From contig JAAOOA010000340.1 of NCBI GenBank assembly GCA_012861695.1, positions 307,501 to 371,500 of the forward strand: a DNA stretch of 64,000 bases, written 5' to 3'. The translations under genes were made by a program, and so were the position numbers. The notes below the pieces were generated by a model. The model had not been told where the DNA came from. It ran no database searches and was given only the letters and a program-made list of their open reading frames with translations. This document shows positions 43,226 through 55,800 of this stretch, one piece after another (position 1 is the stretch's first letter; every line of letters starts with the position of its first letter). The DNA comes from Trematomus loennbergii. Lineage: Eukaryota; Chordata; Actinopteri; Perciformes; Nototheniidae.

Positions 43226-43520
43226 ATTCGATAATTTAATTCGACAGCAGAATCAGAAATACCTAAATAGGTTAAGTTTTAGAATATTAGAATAAAAATA
43301 TGAAATAAATATATATATTTTAAAGTGAAGAAAAAGGGGAAAACACAAGTAGTAGTACAACAGAAATGAAGTTATCAAGTACTTTTCACTTTTGGTAAAG
43401 AGTATTTTGTTGGCACTACTTTATGCATTCCACTTGAATTGAGTTTGCAGTGTGGTGGTGATGCAACCTCAACTGAACACAACTAGAGATAACAGGAGAA
43501 CGTGTACATAAAAAGAGTAT

Positions 43521-43522
43521 GT

Positions 43523-43591
<69 letters not shown>
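43521..43591 (+). repeat. (GT)n microsatellite just upstream of unc93a
   Basis: About 33 GT dinucleotides with a TA interruption near the end. It lies about 170-240 bp before the unc93a ATG, so it falls in the 5' UTR or core promoter. Confidence 0.95.
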
Positions 43592-43760
43592 TGAACTTTG
43601 TGCTCGGTTATTACCAGTTAGAGTTAATCCAGGAGGATCTTTCAGCAGAGCGATTCCTCTGACTTTACTCTGAGCAGCTGCTGCATGAAGCCAGTAATCT
43701 GAAACAAACGGAGCTTAAGTTTGACTTTATCAGTGGTTTTTCAGTTTCTGAGAGGCAGCC

Positions 43761-43850
43761 ATGATTAGCCGTAACTTTAAGAACGTGCTGGTGGTCTCTG
43801 TCGGGTTTCTCTCACTTTTCACGGCTTATGGAGGCCTGCAGAGTTTACAG
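43761..43850 (+). CDS. unc93a: unc93a coding exon 1
   Basis: Thirty codons starting [12 protein letters not shown] and ending at GGLQSLQ, i.e. the first transmembrane segment. The donor GTAAGT follows at 43851 in phase 0. The ATG is preceded by GGCAGCC, and the next upstream in-frame codons do not extend the family N-terminus, so this start agrees with the family, where the protein begins about ten residues before FTAYGGLQ. Confidence 0.93.
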
Positions 43851-46800
43851 GTAAGTCGAGAAGTGTATTATTTATTAAACAGAGTTGTGATTTATTGTCC
43901 ATTAAAAATGACACACAGTGGGAGTTAGTATCATAGGTTGCAAGAGGAATAAATAACAGAGGCACTTTTTGCATAGGTAAGGTAAGGTTTATTTAAATAG
44001 CACATTTTCAGACACAGAGGCAATTCAAATCGTCATTAACACTTAATAAGAAGACAACAGAAAGGAACACAATACATACACATCATGGAATAACAGGTTC
44101 ATGCATAAAAGAGATACAGAATAGTTTAAAAACAACATTGTAAATACGGTAGGTGATAAAACAAGTTAAAATACCTCTGGGTATGCAGCTGTAAAAAGTA
44201 GTGTGACTTCTCAGGTTGTTCCATTTGTGGGAGCAGCATAACAAACTAACAGCAGCTTCAGCGTGTTTGGTTCTGACCCCCGATGATCTCAGAGCTCTGG
44301 GTCGTAACAGAGAAGCATGTCCGACATATATTGGGGTCCCAAACCATTTAATGCTTTATAAGTTAGCAATACAATTTAAACATCGATTCTGTAAGCTACT
44401 GGTAGCCAGTGCAGAGATCTGAGAACTGGGATGATGTGTTCTACTCTTTTTGTTTTGGTCAGAACTCTGGCAGCGGCGTTCTGGATTAGTTGAAGTTGTT
44501 CAAGCGATTTTTGACTGAGACCTGTAAATACACTGTTACAGTAATGAAGCCTGCAAGAACAAATGCATGAACTCGTTTTTCAAGGTCTTGTTGAGACCTG
44601 AATGTTCTAAGTCTGGCTATGTTTTTCAGTTGATAGTATGTTGATTTAGTAATTGTGTTAATGTGGGATTTGGAATTGAGGTCGGGGTCCAGAACTACGC
44701 CTAGATGTCTCACCTTTTCCGATGTATTTAGCAGTAGGGCTTCTAGTTTAGCGCTTCGTGTACTTCAGCCCGTTCCTCCCTTTTGGCGCAAAGATTATTG
44801 TCTGTTGTTTTTGTTTAATTGTAGGAAATTGTTACTCATCCAGCTGCTGATTTGTTCCATGCAGTTAGTGAGGGGTTGTAATGGTCCGTAGTCAACAGGC
44901 TTTATTGTGATGTATACAGTAACTGAGTGTCATCGGCATAATTGTGGTACGACCTTTTGTTTACTTTTAGGATCTGGCCTAGTGGAAGCATGTTGAATAT
45001 GTTATAGAATTGGACCAAGAATCGACCCACATGTCATGGCTGTTTGTACCAACAGACACAAAAAAGTCCTTGTCCTGCAGATACGATTTGAACCAATTAC
45101 TGTAAGTGCGTTGCCAGATAAACCAACACAGTTTTCAAGTCTGTCCAGTAATATTTTGTGGTCCACCGTATCAAAGGCGGCACTGCTTAAAGTTTCATTG
45201 ACAGCAAAACTGATGTTAACGGTTTCTTTTCGTCTATACTTCAATACAGTTTGCAGTGGCAGGAACAGAAAACCTGTGAGACTGTCTGTGAGGATAAACT
45301 GTACACTAGAATGACTATACTATATAGAGTTTTAAAATATCCTGTGCCCTTAAAATAGTATTTAGCATTATACCCTTACAGTAAGTCCAGAAAAGTATTC
45401 AACAACCTGCCATTATATAGTGCACACGTACTGATTATCAAAACGTGTATTTTAATAATTGACAGTAAAGTGATTGCCTGGATTGATTGTTTGCCGTTTT
45501 AGGTTTTATAATCCCCTAATGCAAGAAAGAAATAGACCTATAGTCAGGATGCAACTTCTGGCAGCATTTCTGAACAAGAAAAGTCAAAGAGTTTCAGAAC
45601 AAAATAAACTGTTTTTGCACGAGGCCATTTCTCCAAAGCTGTTCTGAACCCGGGGGGCGACCCCAGAGGAGAGAAAACGTCTCAGGGGTCGCCAGATGGT
45701 TGTGGAGAAAAATAAAACATTGAAAATAAAATAACAATATTTTTGGAAATGGAAATGGGACCTACAGTTATCATGTGCCAAAATATTTAAAGAACAACAA
45801 ATATTTGACAACTTGCCATAATGCAGTGCTCTCCACTGTATGTGCAGACAGTTTAAAGAGGTCCTATTATGCTTTTGGAGTTTTCGCTTTCCTGTAGTGT
45901 AGTATATAGGTTTTAGTGCATGTAAATGGTCTGCAGAGGCTAAAATCCCTGTGTTCCCTCCAGAAACGCCTCCATTGGACTTCTTTGTTTACTCCCGGAA
46001 CATAGTGACATCACTACGTAACACTCACGCTCCTATTGGCTAGCGTTCCAACACATTGTACCTGATAAGCTAAGGGGCGGGACATCTTTAAGCAGGTTGA
46101 CCAATCACAACAGAGCCGGGCAGTTCACCAATCAGAGCAGACTGGGCTCTGGTTTCAGACAGAGGGTGAAAAGAGGTGCAGCAGCACAGGCAGTATGAGA
46201 GAAATAAAGAGCTTTTTGAACATTAAATCATGTCCCAGTAGAGACACTAAATACTGATATACACCTGAACATCAGCAGGAGAGGACTCTTTAAAGTAGAG
46301 ACACTACATACTGATATACACCTGAACATCAGCAGGAGAGGACTCTTTAAAGTAGAGACACTACATACTGATATACACCTGAACATCAGCAGGAGAGGAC
46401 TCTTTAAAGTAGAGACACTACATACTGATATACACCTGAACATCAGCAGGAGAGGACTCTTTAAAGTAGAGACACTACATACTGATATACACCTGAACAT
46501 CAGCAGGAGAGGACTCTTTAAAGTAGAGACACTACATACTGATATACACCTGAACATCAGCAGGAGAGGACTCTTTAAAGTAGAGACACTACATACTGAT
46601 ATACACCTGAACATCAGCAGGAGAGGACTCTTTAAAGTAGAGACACTACATACTGATATACACCTGAACATCAGCAGGAGAGGACTCTTTAAAGTAGAGA
46701 CACTACATACTGATATACACCTGAACATCAGCAGGAGAGGACTCTTTAAAGTAGAGACACTACATACTGATATACACCTGAACATCAGCAGGAGAGGACT

Positions 46801-49800
46801 CTTTAAAGTAGAGACACTACATACTGATATACACCTGAACATCAGCAGGAGAGGACTCTTTAAAGTAGAGACACTACATACTGATATACACCTGAACATC
46901 AGCAGGAGAGGACTCTTTAAAGTAGAGACACTACATACTGATATACACCTGAACATCAGCAGGAGAGGACTCTTTAAAGTAGAGACACTACATACTGATA
47001 TACACCTGAACATCAGCAGGAGAGGACTCTTTAAAGTAGAGACACTACATACTGATATACACCTGAACATCAGCAGGAGAGGACTCTTTAAAGTAGAGAC
47101 ACTACATACTGATATACACCTGAACATCAGCAGGAGAGGACTCTTAAAGTAGAGACACTACATACTGATATACACCTGAACATCAGCAGGAGAGGACTCT
47201 TTAAAGTAGAGACACTACATACTGATATACACCTGAACATCAGCAGGAGAGGACTCTTTAAAGTAGAGACACTACATACTGATATACACCTGAACATCAG
47301 CAGGAGAGGACTCTTTAAAGTAGAGACACTACATACTGATATACACCTGAACATCAGCAGGAGAGGACTCTTAAAGTAGAGACACTACATACTGATATAC
47401 ACCTGAACATCAGCAGGAGAGGACTCTTTAAAGTAGAGACACTACATACTGATATACACCTGAACATCAGCAGGAGAGGACTCTTTAAAGTAGAGACACT
47501 ACATACTGATATACACCTGAACATCAGCAGGAGAGGACTCTTTAAAGTAGAGACACTACATACTGATATACACCTGAGCATCAGCAGGAGAGGACTCTTT
47601 AAAGTAGAGACACTACATACTGATATACACCTGAACATCAGCAGGAGAGGACTCTTTAAAGTAGAGACACTACATACTGATATACACCTGAACATCAGCA
47701 GGAGAGGACTCTTTAAAGTAGAGACACTACATACTGATATACACCTGAACATCAGCAGGAGAGGACTCTTTAAAGTAGAGACACTACGTACTGATATACA
47801 CCTGAACATCAGCAGGAGAGGACTCTTTAAAGTAGAGAGACTACATACTGATATACACCTGAACATCAGCAGGAGAGGACTCTTTAAAGTAGAGACACTA
47901 CATACTGATATACACCTGAACATCAGCAGGAGAGGACTCTTTAAAGTAGAGACACTACATACTGATATACACCTGAACATCAGCAGGAGAGGACTCTTTA
48001 AAGTAGAGACACTACATACTGATATACACCTGAACATCAGCAGGAGAGGACTCTTTAAAGTAGAGACACTACATACTGATATACACCTGAACATCAGCAG
48101 GAGAGGACTCTTTAAAGTAGAGACACTACATACTGATATATGAACCTGAAAATTAGCATCATATGTCCTCTTTAAGAGCGATCAATGTGTTGCAGCTGTA
48201 TTTTCTTCAAGTCACTTTTCATATAACAAAGTGATAGATATATGTGTAGTAAAGGGCAACAATTTTAAAGTAAACACTCTCAGAATATAATGACACTGTA
48301 ATGTCTTTAAACATCTCTACTTGCTTATGAAGGAATGCAATCGCCAAAAGAAGGACTCAAATAGAACTTAAATATAGTATTTTGGGAAATACGCATGTTT
48401 CATTAATGAAGGGAAGAATACAATTTAGATCATAATAAGAAAATAGATTACCAGATTTATTTTGTTTCACTTGCCTCTCAGGACTTCCGTAGATTGGACA
48501 TTGTGAGAAAAATAAAGAGCTTTTTGAACATTAAAGCATGGAGACATGTCACATACAAATATGAACCTGAAAATGAGCATCATGTGTTCCCTTTAAGAGC
48601 CATCAATGTGTTAAGAGCTGTATTTTCTTGGCGGTCGTGCCTCTGAAGTGTTGAAGTGCTGCTCTAACAGAGTTGTGTGTGTCTGTGTGTGCAGAGCAGT
48701 CTGAATGCGGAGCAGGGGATGGGCGTGGCATCTCTGAGCGTCATCTACGCCTCCATCATCGTCTCCTCCATGTTCCTGCCTCACATCATGATCAAAAACC
48801 TGGGCTGTAAATGGACCGTCGTGGCGGGCATGGCCTGCTACGTCTCCTACTCCTTCGGAAACCTCTACCCCGGATGGTAATCAATAATACTACACTCACT
48901 AATACCTGAGTCGATTCTTTCTATCAAAAACTGTGAATAACACATTTGTTTGGATGCACTTTGATTATCCCAGCAATGTAAAAAACACCACGCTCAAATA
49001 AATATCCGTAGAGCTGCAAGGAATTGTAATAAAGAAAAATACAAATTGTACTCCAAATCCAATTATTAGTTGGTTTCCTTCTTAAATAGTTTACAACTAA
49101 TCAACTGCTCAATTCATTCGTGCAGCTTTGACACCCTGAAGAAAGAAATACACATCCCTAAACATGATTCAGTCATCCAAAACTACAACTTTTAGAAGCA
49201 TTTTTTAATTGGTCAGCACCATTCAAACATTTGAAGTTAAATTCAAAGGTGCATCGTTTGTGCAAAAGTTACATTCTGGGAGTATTCACGTAGAAATATG
49301 TATATAATTTAAGTTCAAAATAAAATACAGCCTATACTTTGATGACAATTGTTGACAGATAAGGCTTAAGGCAAGATCGAATGATTTTGGCCGTTATCGA
49401 ACCCTACGATTATTATTATTATTTGTATGAGTTTTTTTATTTATGTATTAATTTAATTATCAATTCATTCATTTTTTCAAGTATTTTTTATTTTTGTATT
49501 ATGTGTTTTATTTTATTTTTTATCTTGCCTTTCATTCATGTAATTTTTAAGATATTTTAGGGGGATTTAATGCAAAACAAAACTGCCTGTTTCTTTGTTT
49601 TGTTGAACTTATACTGCCTGTAAAGAACTAGTCTGTAGTATGAGCAAAGAACATGTATGGAGTTACCAAAAGGAAAAAACAACCGTATATTTTCTTATAA
49701 TTAATAATAATACAGGGTGTCCGCGGGGTCTTAAAAAGTATTAAAAGTCGATAAATTAATTTAGCGAAAAGTAAGGGCATTTTCCAAGGTATTACATTTG

Positions 49801-52800
49801 GTAGCTTGATTTCAATAAGTATATAAATTGTCCAAAGAGGTTGTATTCTACAGTCTGCCTGAATGTAATCATTGCGTAGGTGTGTAGTGTGATTCTGTGT
49901 AGTTTATTTATGGCATCCCGTTGGATGTGACGTCATCTGAACAGGACATCGCACGCTCACTGCTTGATAGCGCGCGAAGGTCCGTTTACGCCGGTTGTTA
50001 AACAACATCGTTATGGGGAAATGCAAGTTTGCGTCCAAATGGTTGGAAGATAAGGAGGAAGGACAATCAATACTGTATATAGTCAATGTGAGGTAAAGTG
50101 TGTCGCCAAGGTAACCAGTTAAAACTCAAAGTGGCGATGAGGTCTTAAAATGTATGGAAAGGGTCTTAAAAAAGGTCTTAAAAGGTCTTACATTTGACTT
50201 CAGGATTCCTGCATATACCCTGTAATAATAATGATATTTTCTTTGATGAAGTATTTCTGCTCTCTCTCTCAGGTACACCCTCATCCCCACCTCAGCAGTT
50301 CTGGGTTTGGGGGGCGCTCCTTTATGGTCGGCTAAATGCACGTACCTGACCATCGCCGGGAACGCTCAGGCGGCTAAAGACGGGAAGAAAGGCTCCGACG
50401 TCATCAACCAGTACTTCGGCATCTTCTTCTTCATCTTCCAGTCGTCAGCGGTGTGGGGGAACCTCATGTCGTCACTCATCTTCGGACAGGGCGGCAACAA
50501 CGGTAGGAGAAGCCCTGGAAGTGAATAACATACAGGAGACATTAGTGATTAATGTAGGGACATAATAATTATAAAAGTAGTAATATTCTAATGTTTTATA
50601 TGGAAGTCATTTTTGTATTATTATTTTATCATGTTTTCTTTTATCATTTTGTTAATTATTATAATTTGCTCTTCTTTATCGTACTGTGCCTCATGATATA
50701 ATATTTTCTAAAAAAGCTATACTTTGATACTTCAAGTATATTTGACTGATAACACTTCAGTTTAACATCACTTTGTAACACTCGCGCTTCTATTGGCTAG
50801 CGCTCCAACACATTGTACGTGAACTACATTTGTATACTTTAAAGAGTCCTCTCCTGCTGATGTTCAGGTGTATATCAGTATGTAGTGTCTCTACTTTAAA
50901 GAGTCCTCTCCTGCTGATGTTCAGGTGTATATCAGTATGTAGTGTCTCTACTTTAAAGAGTCCTCTCCTGCTGATGTTCAGGTGTATATCAGTATGTAGT
51001 GTCTCTACTTTAAAGAGTCCTCTCCTGCTGATGTTCAGGTGTATATCAGTATGTAGTGTCTCTACTTTAAAGAGTCCTCTCCTGCTGATGTTCAGGTGTA
51101 TATCAGTATGTAGTGTCTCTACTTTAAAGAGTCCTCTCCTGCTGATGTTCAGGTGTATATCAGTATGTAGTGTCTCTACTTTAAAGAGTCCTCTCCTGCT
51201 GATGTTCAGGTGTATATCAGTATGTAGTGTCTCTACTTTAAAGAGTCCTCTCCTGCTGATGTTCAGGTGTATATCAGTATGTAGTGTCTCTACTTTAAAG
51301 AGTCCTCTCCTGCTGATGTTCAGGTGTATATCAGTATGTAGTGTCTCTACTTTAAAGAGTCCTCTCCTGCTGATGTTCAGGTGTATATCAGTATGTAGTG
51401 TCTCTACTTTAAAGAGTCCTCTCCTGCTGATGCTCAGGTGTATATCAGTATGTAGTGTCTCTACTTTAAAGAGTCCTCTCCTGCTGATGTTCAGGTGTAT
51501 ATCAGTATGTAGTGTCTCTACTTTAAAGAGTCCTCTCCTGCTGATGTTCAGGTGTATATCAGTATGTAGTGTCTCTACTTTAAAGAGTCCTCTCCTGCTG
51601 ATGTTCAGGTGTATATCAGTATGTAGTGTCTCTACTTTAAAGAGTCCTCTCCTGCTGATGCTCAGGTGTATATCAGTATGTAGTGTCTCTACTTTAAAGA
51701 GTCCTCTCCTGCTGATGTTCAGGTGTATATCAGTATGTAGTGTCTCTACTTTAAAGAGTCCTCCCTGCTGATGTTCAGGTGTATATCAGTATTTATAAAA
51801 CGGACAAGCCAAATCAAGCAATCTGATTGGTTCTTAGCCGTGATATACTGAGCGTATACCACGGGTAGAATTGTAAGTTACTTTTCACAACAAGTCAGTA
51901 TCCCTCCGCGTCTGAGAAAAACTGTATACAGTTGGGCTGAAAAGCAAACTGCTTGCAGTTTGCTTTTCAAACTGGAACAAGAAAGCAGCGGAGAAGTAAC
52001 TGGCAGAAACCCTCCTTTTTACGCAGCGGTCCAGACATAGACATCAAACGGCAAAAACATATTCAGTGTGCAGTTCTTTGGCATTAGGGCAGGGATATCT
52101 AGATACTTTCCAAGGTTTGACATAATGAATTGTGCTACTTTTAAAGCAAGCAACGATGTTTTCAAATCTGTAATCAAAAAGGTCCGCAAAAACGCTATCG
52201 ACCAATCAGATTGCCTGATTTGTCCGTTTTATAAATATATTTACATTTCTTCCGTTATGAAACAAACTTACAGAGCATAAGATGGAAACATTTAAGATTA
52301 ACTTCGACCTCGGGGGGGTCTTACTATGGAGGAGTGGATTGAGCAGTGCCTATCTCCAGAACAAAAAGCACCTAAACGACGACATGCAGAGCTACGTGAA
52401 GAGCAGGTAGACCAACTGGAAAAGTATCACCATTCAAAAGCTTTCTGATGCGGGTCTTGAAACAAAGCAGAGAAATGATGACCGTTAGTGGCCACAGGTG
52501 CGAAAGCTCTCTCCAGAGCTACTGGAAGCCCAATCTCGGGGACCGGAGAAAGTGGAGCAATATTCTCGCTTCGCGTCGGGCCGAACCACGCCCCTTAACT
52601 GTGATATAATGGCCATATACCACGGCCTGTCGTGAGCTATTGCTTAATTATTACATGGCTTAGTTGAATACTCGATTCTGATTGGTCAATTCAGAACACG
52701 TGACACGTTGTTAATCCAGAACAGACAGACCGCTGTCAAGGACTTATTGACCGTTGTTAAGGACGCTCACATCTGCACAAAGAAGTCCGTTCGATTTAAC

Positions 52801-55800
52801 TGTGTATACAGTTTTGGCCGAAAAGCAAACTGCATGCAGTTTGCTTTTCTAACTGACAAGACAAGAGCGACAAGGAAACAGCGGAGAAGTAACGGGCAGA
52901 AACCCTCCTTTTTACGCAGCGGTCCAGACATAGACATCAAACGGCGACACATATTCAGTTGCCAGTTACTCTAGATACTTTCCAAGGTTTGACATCATGA
53001 ATTGTGCTACTTTTAAAGCGAGCAACGATGTTTTCAAATCTGTAATCAAAAAGCTTCGCCTTCCTGCCGTTGCTACATTTTTCAAACGGTAACAACGGAC
53101 TTTTCCTTAGCGGATGCATGTCAATTTAAATCAATACATATACAACTATTTTTTAAATCAATAAAATCATTTTCTAAATCCATAAAAGCATTTCAATTAA
53201 TAGTGGGAGTCATATCATTACTTTGTTGAGAATGTGGCCATGTAATAAGCGGGATAATGTGCAGCGACGCGGTCATTATGGGGAAAAGAACACCGACAGG
53301 CTGATCAGGAGCCCGACACGAAATGCAGATCTAGATCTGCATGAAGGTGTTCTTTTCCCCATAATGACCAAGTCGCTGCACATTATCCCTTACTTATTAC
53401 ATGGTTTAGTTGAATTCTCGATTCTGATTGGTCAATTCAGAACACGTGACACGTTGTTAATCCAGAACAGACAGACCGCTGTCAAGGACTTATTCATGCA
53501 GATCTAGATCCCTCCGCTTCGCGTCGGGCTCCTGATCAGCCTGTCGGTGTTCTTTTCCCCATAATGACCGCGTCGCTACACATTATCCCTTACGTAGTGT
53601 CTGTACTTTACAAAAACCTATACAACACATTACAGGAAAGGAAAAACCCCAAAAGGAATAATAGGGCCCCTTTAATTACAGTACAAGAGTAAATGCTTAG
53701 CTGATGATGCTGCAAAAACTGGGCAAAGTCTAAGTGCTGACCGACCACTTATTTTTAATGGCTTTAATTTAAAGAGACTAGGTGTGTGTGAGCTCTGAGT
53801 GGATGATGTTACCTTTGTCAGTTTATCATTTTATTGCTGTTAACGCTTCCCAGTTTATCAGCTCACATGACGTCAGGGGCATTTCTCAGAAGAACACCAC
53901 AAAGATTTTTAATTCTTATTCTATTTCTGGTGCTCAATTTGTTCTATAGGCTATAGATTATCTAGCTTACATATAACATACATTTGTACTGAAGCCCTGA
54001 GAGAACAGCAAGAACAATACATCCTTATTTCTAAGACTGTGTTTATTTTACTCATTATAATACATGTCTTGTTTCTTTTATTATCAGTGTTTCCGCTTTG
54101 AAAGTTGCATTTTATAACAAAGAAACATGCGGTAATATTTATTTATAATAATTAACAATACACTGTTAACTGAACTAGATAACTGATGGGTATATATACA
54201 AACATGTCTCTTAAGATATTCATATTTTTAAGTATTCTTTTGTTGTAATGAAATGGATGCATATCATTGTCTTTAAAAGGGTCTACATACTCATTTAAAC
54301 TCATATCGTTGGTTCTATGAGCTATTGACATTTTTTTTCCCTAGATGTTACACACTTAAAAGTAAAAATACACCCACTAGTTGGCTTCGGCTTCTTTCTT
54401 TGTTCGTGTTCTTGGTGAAGAGTGTTCTGAATGTAAATGTGTGTGTTTCCTGTCAGTGACCATCCCGGAGGAGCAGCTGCTGGCGTGCGGAGCGGCAGAC
54501 TGCAGCCTGAACCTGAACATGAACACCACCTCCACCCGGCCCGCGCAGGAGCTGGTGTGGACGCTCGTCGGATGCTACATCGGTAACTTTTACTATCAGG
54601 GGCTATAAGGCATGTTTGGGCACTGGGTGTAATTGTATATATATATTGGAGACTATGGCAAGCCGATTTAGCTTTTATTCATTTCTGGAGGATACCAAAA
54701 AACAATTCTTACTAGTAATAATGTTTATTTCTGATATCAATATAATTTTAACTAGTTCGAATGCAAATTCTTGATATCAGAAATGCGATTTTAACTAGTT
54801 GTAATGTGTATTCTTGATATCAGAAATTCAATTGTAACTAGTTGTAATGTGTATTTTTGATATCAGACATTCAATTGTAACTAGTTGTAATGTGTATTTT
54901 TGATATCAGACATTCAATTGTAACTAGTTGTAATGTGTAATCTTGATATCAGAAATGTGATTTTAACTAGTGAGATTTGCATCGTTTTTCTCATTCATTT
55001 CAATCAATTTCTGATATCAGTAATTCAAAAATTCAATTGTTACTAGTTACATTTGAACTACTAACAATTAGTAAAAATACCAATTTCTGATAAGAATTAC
55101 ATTTCAACTAGTCGAAATGCCAATTGTTGATATCAGAAATACAATTTGAGCTAGTTCAAAATCCTTTTTTTGATATCAGGAATTTAATTGAAACTAGTAA
55201 AATAAATAAAAATTGAATAATTGATTTAATTTTTGATATCAGAAATAAACATTATTACTAGTAAGAATTGAATTTTTGATATCCTCCAGAAATGAATAAA
55301 AGCTACATCGGCTTGCCATAGGAGACAGGTGGAGATGGGAGTAGAGCACTAGTAGGCACATGGTTTTTTACCAGGGTGATTCAAGCAAGAAAGAAAGAAA
55401 GCCATAGGGAAGGCTTAAAGGGGACCTATCATGCAAAATGCACTTTTGTACGTCTTTTATACATGAATAGTGTCCCCGGTGTGTCAGGGAACTCACCAAG
55501 TGTCAGAAAACACAACCCTCTCTCTTTTCCTCCATACCCAAATCTCTAAAAACGGGGCTGCAACGGATCTGATAAAAACTGATCCAGATTTGAACACTGT
55601 CCTGACGTCAGAAACAGGGAGCACCGCCTATATGGGCAACTCTCCACCTATCAGGGGAATGGGGGGTTGGGCGACGGCCACTGCTGCTCGAAAGCGCTGG
55701 AGACGCTGTAGTACATATGCCAGGCCTGTAAGTGGCGCTGTAGTCTGCCACAAAAGCAGCGAAGAAGACTTCTCACAGAATCAGCCCTTGCAAAAACAGG

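Larger units (their letters stand above)
43851..48694 (+). other. unc93a: unc93a intron 1
   Basis: 4.8 kb, GT-AG. It holds the antisense L2-type LINE (about 43975-45312), an unassigned AT-rich piece (45313-45850), the complete MITE with 57-bp array 2 (45853-48175), an unnamed 300-bp stretch and a second MITE end (to 48596). Confidence 0.85.
50503..54456 (+). other. unc93a: unc93a intron 3
   Basis: 4.0 kb, GT-AG. It holds 57-bp array 3 (50836-51792), a 1.8-kb composite insertion of foldback elements (51793-53593), the TTAA-terminated MITE end (to 53675), and 780 bp of AT-rich sequence with nothing recognised (53676-54456). Confidence 0.85.

Noticed and set aside
38396..51792. Long open frames (up to 364 codons, both strands) of a 19-residue repeat in the 57-bp arrays
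   Set aside because: 57 is a multiple of three, so a stop-free unit stays open through the array on either strand. Single-base deletions break the frame at 47127 and 47354, there is no start context or domain, and the DNA is transposon-terminus derived.
52327..52446. Possible host-type exon ([16 protein letters not shown] and on)
   Set aside because: Thirty-eight codons ended by a stop inside a composite repeat insertion. No splice sites or family recognised; probably an element remnant.
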